Positions 26,388 through 35,454 of a stretch of 64,000 bases of DNA are shown piece after piece. The notes under the pieces were generated by a model that saw only the letters and a program-made list of their open reading frames with translations, made no database searches and had not been told where the DNA came from. The DNA is from [Clostridium] clostridioforme AGR2157 (lineage in GTDB: Bacteria > Bacillota > Clostridia > Lachnospirales > Lachnospiraceae): NCBI RefSeq assembly GCF_000424325.1, contig NZ_KE384163.1, positions 154,797-218,796 of the forward strand, written 5' to 3'. A program made the position numbers and the translations under genes. How positions within the stretch are numbered: the first letter of the stretch is position 1; each line of letters starts with the position of its first letter.

Positions 26388-26702
26388 ATGAAAATTCGTG
26401 AGACATATACTTGTCCTTTAGAATTAGTACATGATATTACAAAGGGAAAATGGAAAACAATCATTATTTTTCAGCTCAGGAATGGGATATCAATGCTGTT
26501 AGAACAATTACAGGAACTAAAGGAATTTGGGCTGGTTGATAAAAATTCTTATGAAGGTTTCCCTTTGAAGGTTGAATATTTTTTGACTGAGAGAGGCAGA
26601 AAAATGTTGGCAGCGATTAAAATAATGCAGGACATAGGCATTGAATACATGGTGGAGCATGGCATGACAGACTTTCTGGATCAAAAAGGAATATCTTATT
26701 AG
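26388..26702 (+). CDS. HxlR-family regulator with an internal in-frame deletion
   Basis: 104 residues from ATG 26388 (GGAG 8 bases upstream). The start YTCPLELVHDITKGKWKTII is typical HxlR, and LQELKEFGLVDKNSYEGFPL with EYFLTERGRK is the wing. Between them a normal HxlR protein has about 18 further residues (the SLSELERSIxGISxKMLLEQL region); here QLRNGI joins directly to SMLLEQL. The lost part covers the turn and the first part of the recognition helix, so DNA binding is probably impaired. The reading frame is intact, so protein may still be made. Confidence 0.75.
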   Translation: MKIRETYTCPLELVHDITKGKWKTIIIFQLRNGISMLLEQLQELKEFGLVDKNSYEGFPLKVEYFLTERGRKMLAAIKIMQDIGIEYMVEHGMTDFLDQKGISY

Positions 26703-27059
26703 TGTATGCACGAAAAAGTAAGTAATTTACATGAGCTTCATTTTCCTGTATGATTCTTTCAATAAACTGTATTGTTCATAGAAAGGGAACGAAGAAATCC
26801 TCGGTCAATTATATTCAGCATATAGTGATTTAAGACGAGGCCAAAGTGTGCAGATGACGACAATAAGTGTCAACAGTAGGGAAAAATGGGAGATAATTAA
26901 AATAGATTGTACTTGTTTTCAGATATTGGATGCTGATATAATGATATCCAAGGAGCACCCTGTACGCCCCTTAAAGAAGGTGCGAGGTTTGCGACTTATG
27001 CTCTGCGGCAATGCTTTGTGTAAGAAGTATCTGTAATGAGGAAAGAAAAGGGGATTACC
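26703..27059. other. Gene-free stretch before the DUF4143 ATPase
   Basis: 357 bases. A 62-codon reading (26848-27036) has no ribosome site and unconvincing composition. I see no promoter or terminator I can support. Confidence 0.4.
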
Positions 27060-28430
27060 ATGTATTTAAAACGAGATATATATGAGAAATTGCTTCTTTG
27101 GAAAAACCAGAATACCGGAAGGGTCCTGGAATTGGAGGGCGCCAGACAGGTAGGAAAAACCTTTATACTAGAAAAGTTCGCCAGGGAACAGTATGACCAA
27201 TTTATCTATATTAATATGATTGGAAAATCCGGACAGGATTTCCTGGGTTACTTTCATGAAATATATGAAAACAGAAATGCGGTACGCAGCCAGCCTCTGC
27301 ATCAGGTGATAAAAGCCTACGATCCGGAATTTAAGGATGATAAGTCAACCGTGGTAGTGATTGACGAAATCCAGGAATCCGCGGCCATATACAGCAGGAT
27401 CCGGGAGTTTGCACGGGAGTTTGCCTGTGACTTTATTGTAACCGGCAGTTATTTGGGCCGAACCCGTGAGAAAGGTTTTTTCTTATCCGCAGGGGATACG
27501 GACAACCTGATTTTAAATACGCTTTCATTTCCTGAATTTTTAGAGGCATTTGGCCTGCGTGAACGATACGAACAGCTATCATTAACCGGGGAAAGCTCCC
27601 ATGAGTGTTACGATGAGATAAACCGGCTTTTTGAAATTTACTGCCAGATTGGCGGCTATCCCAAGGTGGTGGAGACGTACCTGGAGACAAAGGATATCAG
27701 TCAGTGCCGCGCACAGGTGGAAAAAAATGTTGAAATATTTATTCGTGAATCCTCCAGGTACTTTGAAACAGCTCTTGAATTGGACTTGTTCGGCAAAATG
27801 TTCTCGGCCATTGCAATTTCTCTGGTGAAAGAGAAAAAGGGGACGGACGATTTTGTAACTGATTTTTCTAAGATAGTCTTTAAAGAGGAGAGCGGGAAGA
27901 TCTCAAAAAAGATGGTGAATGCAGCCATCAGCTGGCTGTATTTATCCCATGTTATAGGCTATTGCAGCAAGAGTATTGACTGTAACCATCTGGACCTGGT
28001 TGACAACTGCCGGTTCTATTTTCTGGATCTTGGTGTCGCTGCCTATTTTTTGCGGAGGACCGGCGAAACACGGGACACCATCCGAGGAATCTTATGTGAA
28101 AACTTTGTCTACCTGGATATCTTAAAAAGAATAAAGACTACAGATACCATTGCAGGTGACGCTCCCTGGTTTGCTGTTTACCGTGCGACCGGAGGAGAAC
28201 TGGATTTCTACGTAAGAAGCCTTCTTGATTACAAAAACTATGGACTTGAGGTAAAGGCCGGCAGGAATACCGGAAAAACAGTCAGCCGGCTTCTGGTCGA
28301 TGGAAAGCTGGATTATGTATATTATCTCAAGGGAGACACTTATGGAGGAATTGCTGAGGGTAAGCTGATAACGGTTCCGATTTATCTGGTGAATCGAATA
28401 CATTTTAATCTGGGTGACCAGCAGAGTTAA
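27060..28430 (+). CDS. AAA-family ATPase with DUF4143 domain
   Basis: 456 residues from ATG 27060 (AAAGGGG 7 bases upstream; a start at 27036 is less likely). Walker A is GARQVGKTF (about residue 27-35), Walker B TVVVIDEIQES, sensor VTGSYLGR, then a helical middle and a C-terminal DUF4143/PD-(D/E)XK-like domain with GELDFYVRS and YGLEVKAGRN, the expected Asp and Glu-x-Lys positions. The family (COG1373) is abundant in gut anaerobes. Its role is unproven; defence or toxin-like functions have been suggested. It stands alone between mobile-element debris. Confidence 0.88.
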   Translation: MYLKRDIYEKLLLWKNQNTGRVLELEGARQVGKTFILEKFAREQYDQFIYINMIGKSGQDFLGYFHEIYENRNAVRSQPLHQVIKAYDPEFKDDKSTVVVIDEIQESAAIYSRIREFAREFACDFIVTGSYLGRTREKGFFLSAGDTDNLILNTLSFPEFLEAFGLRERYEQLSLTGESSHECYDEINRLFEIYCQIGGYPKVVETYLETKDISQCRAQVEKNVEIFIRESSRYFETALELDLFGKMFSAIAISLVKEKKGTDDFVTDFSKIVFKEESGKISKKMVNAAISWLYLSHVIGYCSKSIDCNHLDLVDNCRFYFLDLGVAAYFLRRTGETRDTIRGILCENFVYLDILKRIKTTDTIAGDAPWFAVYRATGGELDFYVRSLLDYKNYGLEVKAGRNTGKTVSRLLVDGKLDYVYYLKGDTYGGIAEGKLITVPIYLVNRIHFNLGDQQS

Positions 28431-28516
28431 TGGAAAAGCATCGCTTTATCTTTCGGGTCGTCCGTGGCCTCCAGGAGCCTGTACACCTCATCAGCCGTAA
28501 GGACTGTGGGAAGCTA
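28427..28516 (-). pseudogene. Tyrosine recombinase (phage-type integrase) fragment
   Basis: On the minus strand, after an in-frame TAG, the 28 codons LPTVLTADEVYRLLEATDDP then KDKAMLFH end in TAA at 28427-28429. This is the characteristic start of the catalytic domain of tyrosine recombinases (LT-x-x-EV-x-x-LL). The stop overlaps the end of the DUF4143 gene. Nothing else of the integrase remains. Confidence 0.55.
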
Positions 28517-28564
28517 TCCCTGACGTCCTGGCAGACTGCTTTTTTAACGGAAAATACTGCGCCA

Positions 28565-28606
28565 CAGCCTCGACAGGCCATCGCGCAGCGATTTTGTTCA
28601 ATTAAA
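28565..28606. repeat. Dispersed palindromic repeat, copy 1
   Basis: About 42 bases, roughly 75% identical to 53582-53625. It contains ATCGC-tgc-GCGAT (minus strand) next to a GCCTG/(G)AGGC half-stem. In copy 2 the first stem is GTCGC-tgc-GCGAC, so both sides of one pair changed together. Confidence 0.5.
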
Positions 28607-28695
28607 ATTGCCAGTACAGCAAAAATATGAGCTATCTGTAATTGTAGAATTGTTTTAGTTAAGCTATAATAATTTTGTGATAGGGAGGCGGTAGA

Positions 28696-29409
28696 ATGTT
28701 CTCGTATGAAGAAATTCAAAAATTTAACGAAACAGAAATTTTGATTTATAAATTTATCATTTCTAATATCGAAAAAATTCCGTATATGACAATTCGAGAA
28801 TTAGCAAGTGATATACACATTTCAACTTCAACATTATTGCGTTTTTGTAATAAAAATGGTTTTGAAGGATATTCCGAATTTAAGAAAGCTATAAATGATG
28901 AAATACATCTCCTTAAAACACAACCGCCTTTAGAAGATTTGCAGGAGCTTAATCTTTTCTTCCAAAGGACAAATTCAAGTGCATTTGAGAGGAAACTTTC
29001 GTCGGCTATAGAAATAATAAAAAATTCTGATTATCTGATTTTTATTGGAAACGGCTCATCAGGCACTTTGGCAAAATACGGGGCGCGGCTTTTTTCCAAT
29101 ATGGGGAAGTTTTCTGTTGGATTGGAAGATACCTTTTATCCAATTGAAACATATTCTTATAAAAATGCAGTGATTATTGCATTATCAGAAAGCGGGGAAA
29201 CCAAAGGTGTAGTTGATATGGTTCGGCAATTTCAGCAAAAAAAATGTATGGTTTTAAGTATTACCAATGCACCAAACAGCACGTTAGCCCAAATATCTGA
29301 TTGGAGTTTTTCATATAATATAAAGGAACAACGTGTGAATGGAGATTATAATGCAACCACACAGGTTCCAACCTTATTTATTTTAGAATGTCTTGCGAGA
29401 AGAATATAA
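28696..29409 (+). CDS. RpiR-family transcription regulator
   Basis: 237 residues. The HTH is STSTLLRFCNKNGFEGYSEF (about 45-70) and the SIS domain begins at YLIFIGNGSSGTLAKYGARL with a second motif ALSESGETKGVVDMVRQFQQ. GGGAGG precedes the ATG by 8 bases. It is AT-rich and ends in a strong terminator, so it is a monocistronic unit. No sugar gene is adjacent, so its target is probably elsewhere. Confidence 0.88.
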   Translation: MFSYEEIQKFNETEILIYKFIISNIEKIPYMTIRELASDIHISTSTLLRFCNKNGFEGYSEFKKAINDEIHLLKTQPPLEDLQELNLFFQRTNSSAFERKLSSAIEIIKNSDYLIFIGNGSSGTLAKYGARLFSNMGKFSVGLEDTFYPIETYSYKNAVIIALSESGETKGVVDMVRQFQQKKCMVLSITNAPNSTLAQISDWSFSYNIKEQRVNGDYNATTQVPTLFILECLARRI

Positions 29410-29411
29410 AG

Positions 29412-29446
29412 AAACAGCCTGTTACTTTGTTTGTAACAGGTTGTTT
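29412..29446 (+). terminator. Terminator of the RpiR gene
   Basis: A 14-bp stem with one G-U (29412-29425 with 29433-29446), a 7-base loop, T-rich right arm, three bases after the stop codon. Confidence 0.85.
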
Positions 29447-29543
29447 TGTACCATTAAAGCAGGAGGTGTAATAATAAGCGAATAATAAATCACTGATATT
29501 ATTCAAGAAACTATACTTAAAACAATTTCACAGGAGGTTTAGA

Positions 29544-29846
29544 ATGAAAGTAAACGCAGCATTTATTTTTGTCGCACCAGAAGTAGACTACAAGAAACAT
29601 AGAACAGTTATAAATACGCCAACAGTCAACTTGACAGTTGTTGGGGTTAAAAACTATTCTGAAGCCGAAACTGTTGCGCGGGAACTATCAGAACATGGAG
29701 TAAAAGCAATAGAACTATGTGCAGGGTTTGGAAATGAAGGTATTGCGCGTATTAGTAAAGCTGTAAAAGGAATGGCAAACGTTGGTGCAGTAAAATTTGA
29801 CCTTCACCCTGGATTTGATTTTAAAAGTGGAGATGAATTATTTTAA
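29544..29846 (+). CDS. DUF6506 family protein
   Basis: 100 residues, soluble. AAFIFVAPEVDYKKHRTVI, AIELCAGFGNEGIARISKAV and the C-terminal KFDLHPGFDFKSGDE are signatures of this small family of unknown function, common in Clostridia. AGGAGG lies 6 bases before the ATG. It may stand alone; what follows is a broken permease. Confidence 0.75.
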   Translation: MKVNAAFIFVAPEVDYKKHRTVINTPTVNLTVVGVKNYSEAETVARELSEHGVKAIELCAGFGNEGIARISKAVKGMANVGAVKFDLHPGFDFKSGDELF

Positions 29847-29847
29847 T

Positions 29848-30282
29848 AAGCGCGTAGCGATAATGCCTACCATCGTGCTTCTTTCCCGATTTATGGCAAC
29901 AGCTTCAGATGGGGCAACCCATACGCTTCTTAATTTTTCTGCAAACGTCATCTGGAACAATCTGGTTTTAATCTATCCTGCAACAATCGTTCTGATTGCT
30001 GGATATATGATTGATCGGGAACGGACGGACCACACTCTGAAAAACATTCTGACAATCCCTATTTCCTTTCGGAAGATGCTGATAGGAAAGTTGGTTGTCA
30101 TTTCCCGGATTTTCTCTGGGTGGTATGGTACAGATGCTTTTTCAGATGGCTGGTATCAATCTGATTTCTTACATACATCGGGACTTACCTTAATCGGTTA
30201 TCAGGATGGAAGCAGTGCCCCCACTGGAAACGTCTTGTTAAGTATAGTGTCCATCCTGTTTCCGCATACATCGTATAGTTGA
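29848..30282 (+). pseudogene. ABC-2 permease fragment (lantibiotic-immunity type)
   Basis: The frame carries two hydrophobic segments and LIAGYMIDRERTDHTLKNIL then TIPISFRKMLIGKL, typical of EpiG/MutG-like immunity permeases of about 240 residues. It lacks the normal N-terminus, and after KLVV the sequence turns into unrelated text up to the stop at 30282. It lies just upstream of an intact two-component/ABC immunity-type system and is probably a leftover of a related cluster. Confidence 0.65.
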
Positions 30283-30397
30283 ATTATGGAATGACTTAAT
30301 ATGTATTGACGTATAGTTTATAATTCACATTTTCTGCCTTGTCCTGTCCCAGGGGCTGTCCTATAATAAGTGAAAGGCATTTTTTGAGAAAATCCAT

Positions 30398-30434
30398 CCG
30401 CTGTAACATTTCGCGGACATTTGCCTGTTATACT
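30398..30434 (+). promoter_or_regulatory. Autoregulated promoter of the two-component operon
   Basis: Bases 30398-30422 hold direct half-sites AACATTT (30405) and GACATTT (30416), 11 bases apart, the usual spacing for an OmpR-type regulator. The -10 TATACT is at 30429-30434, 17 bases after ACATTT (30406-30411), which stands in for a poor -35. The same arrangement occurs at 32236-32272, differing by one base in the 25-base box. Confidence 0.75.
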
Positions 30435-30462
30435 ATCTGCAAAAAGCAAAGGAAGTGACAAG

Positions 30463-31155
30463 ATGAAGCAGATTTTAATTGTCGAGGACGACAGTTTTTT
30501 GAATAAGATGTTGGCGTATAATCTGACCGCAGATGGCTACTTTGTGACCGCCGCCTTAAATGCCAGAACCGCCGTCGAAGCCCTCCGCCAGCGGGAATTT
30601 GACATGGTGCTGCTGGACATCAACCTGCCGGACGGGAACGGGTTTGAATTGTGTAATCTGGTAAAGCCCCAGCACCCGGACACCATAGTCATTTTCTTAA
30701 CCGCCAACGATCAGGAGAGAGACCAGATACGGGGCTATGAGGTGGGCGCGGTGGATTATATTACAAAGCCCTTTGTAATCGGGGCCTTGCAGCGAAAAAT
30801 CAAAGCCATGTTCGCCATGCTGGAACACCACAAGCCCGCAAAGGACTTTTACGATGATGGGCGGCTGTTTCTGGACTTCTCCGAGCAGGCCGCTTCCCTC
30901 AACGGCGAGCCCCTGTTGCTTACCCCGATGGAATATAAAACATTGAACCTGTTTTGCAAACACCCGAAGCAGGTCTTGACCCGCGGACAGCTTTTGGAAA
31001 AGCTGTGGGATATAGACGAGAAATTTGTGGACGAGCATACCCTGACAACCTCCATCAGCCGGATTCGCGGCAAGATTGAATCCGATGGCGGCGCGCCCTA
31101 CATCAAGACTGTTTACGGCATGGGCTATCAATGGACGGGAGGCGAGGCAAAATGA
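30463..31155 (+). CDS. OmpR/BceR-like response regulator
   Basis: 230 residues from ATG 30463 (GGAAG upstream). Receiver domain 1-115 with the acid pocket E8-D9-D10, phospho-acceptor D52 (VLLDINLPDG) and K in DYITKPF; DNA-binding winged helix about 135-225 (PMEYKTLNLFCKHPKQVLTR, YIKTVYGMGYQW). The stop overlaps the kinase start in an ATGA arrangement. It probably binds the paired boxes at 30398 and 32236 and so controls itself and the ABC transporter. Confidence 0.92.
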   Translation: MKQILIVEDDSFLNKMLAYNLTADGYFVTAALNARTAVEALRQREFDMVLLDINLPDGNGFELCNLVKPQHPDTIVIFLTANDQERDQIRGYEVGAVDYITKPFVIGALQRKIKAMFAMLEHHKPAKDFYDDGRLFLDFSEQAASLNGEPLLLTPMEYKTLNLFCKHPKQVLTRGQLLEKLWDIDEKFVDEHTLTTSISRIRGKIESDGGAPYIKTVYGMGYQWTGGEAK

Positions 31156-32204
31156 AGCTTAAAACCCTCTCGGTAAGGCGGCTGTTCCGATGGGTGGCAA
31201 TCGGGCTGACCCTCTCCATGACCGCCATCACTGTACTTTTATTTCTTGTGACAAAGCATGTGGCGGCGCTGTTTGCAGGCGGGGGGATGCTTCTCTGCGC
31301 CCTTATCTGGCTCTTTGTGTTGACACAGGCATTTGGGAAGCGGCTTTCCCTCTTTACATCTGATCTGTGTCAGACCCTTGACCACATGATCGCCGGGAAT
31401 GAAGCGCCAAAGCGCCCGGAGGATAGTGAAACCCAGCTTGCCAGAATCGGCCACCGGCTGACCCGGCTTTATCAGATCATGCAGGAGAACCGCCGCAGGG
31501 TGGACGAAGAACGGCAGGAGTTACAGACCCTTGTATCAGATATATCCCATCAGGTGAAAACGCCGGTGAGCAATTTGAAAATGGCAACGGACACCCTGCT
31601 TGCAAAGCCCGTGACCGAAGCGGAGCGCACCAACTTTATCCGGGGAATCCGCGCCCAGACGGATAAGCTGGACTTTCTCTTTCAGGCGCTTGTGAAAACC
31701 TCCCGGCTGGAAACGGGCGTTATCCAGTTGGAGAAGAAACCGGGCCGCCTCTTTGACACCGTGGCACAGGCCATGAGCGGCATTGTCTACGGGGCGGAGA
31801 AAAAAGAAATCACCGTGTCGGTGGACTGCCCGGAAGATTTGACCCTTTCCCATGACAGCAAATGGACAGCCGAAGCATTGTTTAATCTGTTGGACAATGC
31901 GGTGAAGTACACCCCGGCAGGCGGAAAAATCTCTGTGTCCGTGATTCAATGGGAAATGTATGTGGAGATCAAAGTAGCCGACACCGGCAAGGGCATTTCC
32001 GAAAGTAATCAGGCTGCCATCTTCCGGCGCCTTTACCGGGAGGAAGAGGTACACGAACAACAGGGCGTGGGGATTGGTCTGTATCTGGCCCGTGAGATTG
32101 TGACACGGCAGGGCGGCTACATCAAAGTGGTTTCGGAGCCGGGGCGGGGGTCGGTATTTTCCATTATGCTTCCCCAAGATAGAAAGCGGCGGATGGCCTT
32201 ATAA
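31152..32204 (+). CDS. Sensor histidine kinase
   Basis: 350 residues. Two membrane helices (about 12-35 and 40-62) with almost no extracellular loop, an intramembrane-sensing layout like BceS, then a HAMP-like/coiled region. H-box DISHQVKTPVSNL with His133, N-box NLLDNAVKYTP, G1 DTGKGIS and G2 GVGIGLYLA are intact. Kinases of this type usually sense through the partner ABC transporter rather than by a ligand domain. Start ATG 31152 with GGAGG 9 bases upstream, coupled to the regulator. Confidence 0.92.
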   Translation: MKLKTLSVRRLFRWVAIGLTLSMTAITVLLFLVTKHVAALFAGGGMLLCALIWLFVLTQAFGKRLSLFTSDLCQTLDHMIAGNEAPKRPEDSETQLARIGHRLTRLYQIMQENRRRVDEERQELQTLVSDISHQVKTPVSNLKMATDTLLAKPVTEAERTNFIRGIRAQTDKLDFLFQALVKTSRLETGVIQLEKKPGRLFDTVAQAMSGIVYGAEKKEITVSVDCPEDLTLSHDSKWTAEALFNLLDNAVKYTPAGGKISVSVIQWEMYVEIKVADTGKGISESNQAAIFRRLYREEEVHEQQGVGIGLYLAREIVTRQGGYIKVVSEPGRGSVFSIMLPQDRKRRMAL

Positions 32205-32235
32205 GCTGCCCGCCGTAAATTTTTGAAAAGTTTGT

Positions 32236-32272
32236 CCGTTGTAACATTTCGCGGACATTTGGGTTTTACAAT
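32236..32272 (+). promoter_or_regulatory. Second copy of the response-regulator box, promoter of the ABC transporter
   Basis: Half-sites AACATTT (32243) and GACATTT (32254), 11 bases apart, and a -10 TACAAT (32267-32272) at exactly the spacing seen at 30398-30434. Confidence 0.75.
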
Positions 32273-32316
32273 GTCCTTATCAACAGGCAGGAAGCCTTGA
32301 AAGGAGTTTTTTGAAT

Positions 32317-32982
32317 ATGAGCGTTTTACAAACGATTGACCTGAAAAAGTATTACGGCACAAAGACGAACATCACCCGAGCCCTTGACGGCGTGAACTTC
32401 TCCGTGGATGAGGGCGAGTTTGTGGCCATTGTCGGAACTTCCGGCAGCGGAAAATCCACCCTGCTTCACATGATGGGCGGGCTGGACACTCCTACCAGTG
32501 GAAGCGTGATCGTCCGGGGTGAAGAACTGGCAAAGAAAAATGATGAAGAACTTACGATTTTCCGACGCCGCAACATCGGTTTTATCTTCCAGAACTATAA
32601 CCTTGTTCCCATTCTGAATGTGTATGAGAATATTGTCCTGCCAGTGGAACTGGACGGGGACATGGTAGATGAGCACTTTTTGGAGGAGATTGTTTACCTG
32701 CTGGGGCTGGAAGATAAACTCAAAAATATGCCGAACAATCTCTCCGGCGGCCAGCAGCAGCGTGTGGCAATCGCCCGCGCCCTGATTACTAAACCGGCTA
32801 TCGTACTGGCTGACGAGCCGACCGGTAACCTTGACAGTAAGACCAGCGCCGAGGTATTGGGGCTTATCAAGCGCACCAGCGCGGAGTTCCACCAAACCGT
32901 TGTGATGATTACCCACAATAACGACATTGCCCGCCTTGCAGACCGGATTATCCGTATTGAGGACGGCAAGATTGTGGATTAA
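32317..32982 (+). CDS. ABC transporter ATP-binding protein (BceA/MacB type)
   Basis: 221 residues: Walker A GTSGSGKST, Q-loop in FIFQNYNLVP, signature LSGGQQQR, Walker B VLADEPTGNLD and H-switch MITHNN. This is the LolD/MacB/BceA group. It powers the FtsX-type permease encoded 14 bases downstream. AAGGAG precedes the ATG by 10 bases; I place the start at 32317 rather than at the in-frame upstream codon at 32311. Regulated by the box at 32236. Confidence 0.94.
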   Translation: MSVLQTIDLKKYYGTKTNITRALDGVNFSVDEGEFVAIVGTSGSGKSTLLHMMGGLDTPTSGSVIVRGEELAKKNDEELTIFRRRNIGFIFQNYNLVPILNVYENIVLPVELDGDMVDEHFLEEIVYLLGLEDKLKNMPNNLSGGQQQRVAIARALITKPAIVLADEPTGNLDSKTSAEVLGLIKRTSAEFHQTVVMITHNNDIARLADRIIRIEDGKIVD

Positions 32983-32996
32983 GGAGGTGGCACGCT

Positions 32997-35420
32997 ATGA
33001 CATGGCCTTTTGAGAATGATACAAGCGCTATTACAAAAAAGCTGGCTAAAAACAGTTTGAAGTCCGGAAAAATGAGAAACCTTTTGATTATCCTAACGAT
33101 CTCGCTTTCCATCGCATTAATGTCTGGACTGGCTCTCTATATAGCCTCCATGCAAACCGCAAATAGTCGGCAACTGGAAAATTTGCAGCAAGTATTTTTT
33201 TACGACATTACAGAACAGCAATGTGATACGCTTCGGCTGGACAGCCGCATTTCGGAAATGAGGGTTACAAAGTACGGCAAGCGTTCTGAAATTGAAAACT
33301 ATGTAATCTGGCCGATGTATATTGAGCAATCCGAGGGAAAAATTCAAAGCGCAGAAATTTCCGAGGGACAATACCCATCGGCTGAAAACGAGATTGCCGT
33401 TGATGTGTCTTACTTAGAACGGATTGGAGAAAACCTTGAGATTGGTGATACAATTTCGTTTTCTTTTTATGACGGAACACAAGAATCCTTTGTACTTTCT
33501 GGTCTTACAGATACCGGCTCTACTTCTGATGTGTACCCGGTTTATTTCTCTGAACAATATGCGGAAACCGGAGGCCAACTGAAAGATACTTTGTTTGTAG
33601 CCGCTGCACAGATACAAGAAGCAAAAAGTATGACGGCAAATGAATTTCTTGATACCATTCATGCGATTGGAGCGGATTGCGGTATTGAACGACCGAGCAT
33701 TGGTGAAAACAGTGCTTTTGTCCAGTCTTTGACCTTTAATCCGAAAAATATGCTTATTGCCGTTTGCATTGGCCTTGTAGTTCTATTTGCCGGCGTGGTG
33801 GTGATATACAGTATTTTCTATATCTCCATCATTAACCGTATTCAGTATTTTGGACAGTTAAGAACCATCGGAACCACTGGAAAACAGATTAAAAGAATCG
33901 TAAAACGGGAGGGTACTTTACTATTTTGTATAGGCGCGCCATCGGGGTTAGCCATGGGCTCAATTTTTGCGTGGATTCTCAATTCAGAGGGATGGTCATG
34001 GATAAACTTTCTCATTTGGGGTGCATTGATTATCTTGGTAGAGTATATCGCCGTTTTATATTCTATTAGTAAGCCTGCTAAAATTGCAAGTAAGGTATCA
34101 CCTATTGAAGCATATAAAACAAAAGGAGTTTTGCAAAAATTCAAGACGCCTAAGCACCTGTTCAGGAGGATTACTCCTTTTTCGATGGCAAAAATGAACA
34201 CTTCCCGCAACAGAAAAAAGTTCCTTATGACTTCTTTCTCTTTGGCAATCAGTGGAATTATCTTTATGGTTGGTTCTACCTTTTTGACTTCCTTTAATCA
34301 GGAGGCTTATGCCAGAAATGGAATTATGGAACATGGCGAAGTTAGGATTTATTTATCAGAAAACGCTGCACAAGTGAATGAACAGGGATATGCAGGAATA
34401 CAAGTCAACAATCCGCTCAATGATACTTTTGTGCGGGAAATTTCCCGGGTGAACGGAGTAAAAGAAATCATACCTTTTGAGAAGCTGTACTGCACATTTG
34501 AATATAATGGCCGTCGTGACGATGATTTTATTGTTCCCTTTACGGAAGAAGAATTTACTCATTTATCAAAGTATATTGAAACGCAAGACCGGAGCTATTT
34601 GGATATTGTAGAAAACAAGGAAATCTTTGTCTTAAAGAATGACGCTGTGGAAGAGATATACGGCTGGAAATTCCAGCCCGGCGACACTATAAAATTTGAA
34701 TGGTTTGACGGCACAGAATACCGCGAAGATGTATTCTCCATTGGCGGTGAAATTACAAGTGAAAAAGCATACAGCAATCCAGAATGTTTTACTGCCCTCG
34801 GTGTATCTGGCTGGTTTATAATGCCTGACGAGCTCGTTCATACAATGCTGCCGGAAAGCTGCAATATCAATTCGGAAGTGCTTCTCTCGACAGAATGGGA
34901 TTCCAAAGAGTCGGAAATCACGCAACAGTTGAAGGCAATTATTGCCAACTCAGATGATTTGCAAATGCGCACCTTGAGAGATTCTATCAATAGCAAGGCA
35001 GGAATGTATAACACGCTTTTAACTTCAATCATTGGCATTAGCATTTTTATCATGATGTTCAGCCTGATCAGCCTTATCAATACTCTGGTGACAAATATTA
35101 TGACCCGCAAGCGGGAATTGTCGGTTTTACAGTCTATTGGCATGACAAAGCGGCAGCTCAATAACATGGTTCAGTATGAAGCCGGATTGATTGCTGTATG
35201 GAATATCATTATCACTCTGTTAGTAGGTGGATTTTTAGGGTTTATGCTTATTTGGGGACTGAACAGTATTGGCATGAATTATTTGCACTGGGCGTATCCG
35301 ATATGGTTTGCACTCTTGTATGCGGTTGTTGTTCTTGTGATGCCAGTGATTATTACAAAGGCAGCAATCTATTTTCTCCAAAAGAAATCCATTGTGGAGA
35401 GATTGCGCGAAATTGAATAA
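32997..35420 (+). CDS. FtsX-type ABC permease (BceB-like)
   Basis: 807 residues with about ten membrane helices: one near residue 28-50, three around 250-360 (first FtsX core), a second set starting near 400, and three near the C-terminus. Large extracellular segments lie at about 50-245 and 425-660. This is larger than a typical 650-residue BceB and fits lantibiotic or bacitracin-type peptide sensing and detoxification. The regulator and kinase next to it complete a Bce-type module. AAGGAGG lies 9 bases upstream of the ATG. Confidence 0.88.
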   Translation: MTWPFENDTSAITKKLAKNSLKSGKMRNLLIILTISLSIALMSGLALYIASMQTANSRQLENLQQVFFYDITEQQCDTLRLDSRISEMRVTKYGKRSEIENYVIWPMYIEQSEGKIQSAEISEGQYPSAENEIAVDVSYLERIGENLEIGDTISFSFYDGTQESFVLSGLTDTGSTSDVYPVYFSEQYAETGGQLKDTLFVAAAQIQEAKSMTANEFLDTIHAIGADCGIERPSIGENSAFVQSLTFNPKNMLIAVCIGLVVLFAGVVVIYSIFYISIINRIQYFGQLRTIGTTGKQIKRIVKREGTLLFCIGAPSGLAMGSIFAWILNSEGWSWINFLIWGALIILVEYIAVLYSISKPAKIASKVSPIEAYKTKGVLQKFKTPKHLFRRITPFSMAKMNTSRNRKKFLMTSFSLAISGIIFMVGSTFLTSFNQEAYARNGIMEHGEVRIYLSENAAQVNEQGYAGIQVNNPLNDTFVREISRVNGVKEIIPFEKLYCTFEYNGRRDDDFIVPFTEEEFTHLSKYIETQDRSYLDIVENKEIFVLKNDAVEEIYGWKFQPGDTIKFEWFDGTEYREDVFSIGGEITSEKAYSNPECFTALGVSGWFIMPDELVHTMLPESCNINSEVLLSTEWDSKESEITQQLKAIIANSDDLQMRTLRDSINSKAGMYNTLLTSIIGISIFIMMFSLISLINTLVTNIMTRKRELSVLQSIGMTKRQLNNMVQYEAGLIAVWNIIITLLVGGFLGFMLIWGLNSIGMNYLHWAYPIWFALLYAVVVLVMPVIITKAAIYFLQKKSIVERLREIE

Positions 35421-35454
35421 AACGATTGGAAATGTCCAAACAAGGTGGTACACT

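Noticed and set aside
26848-27036. 62-codon plus-strand reading before the DUF4143 ATPase
   Set aside because: No ribosome site and no protein-like pattern.
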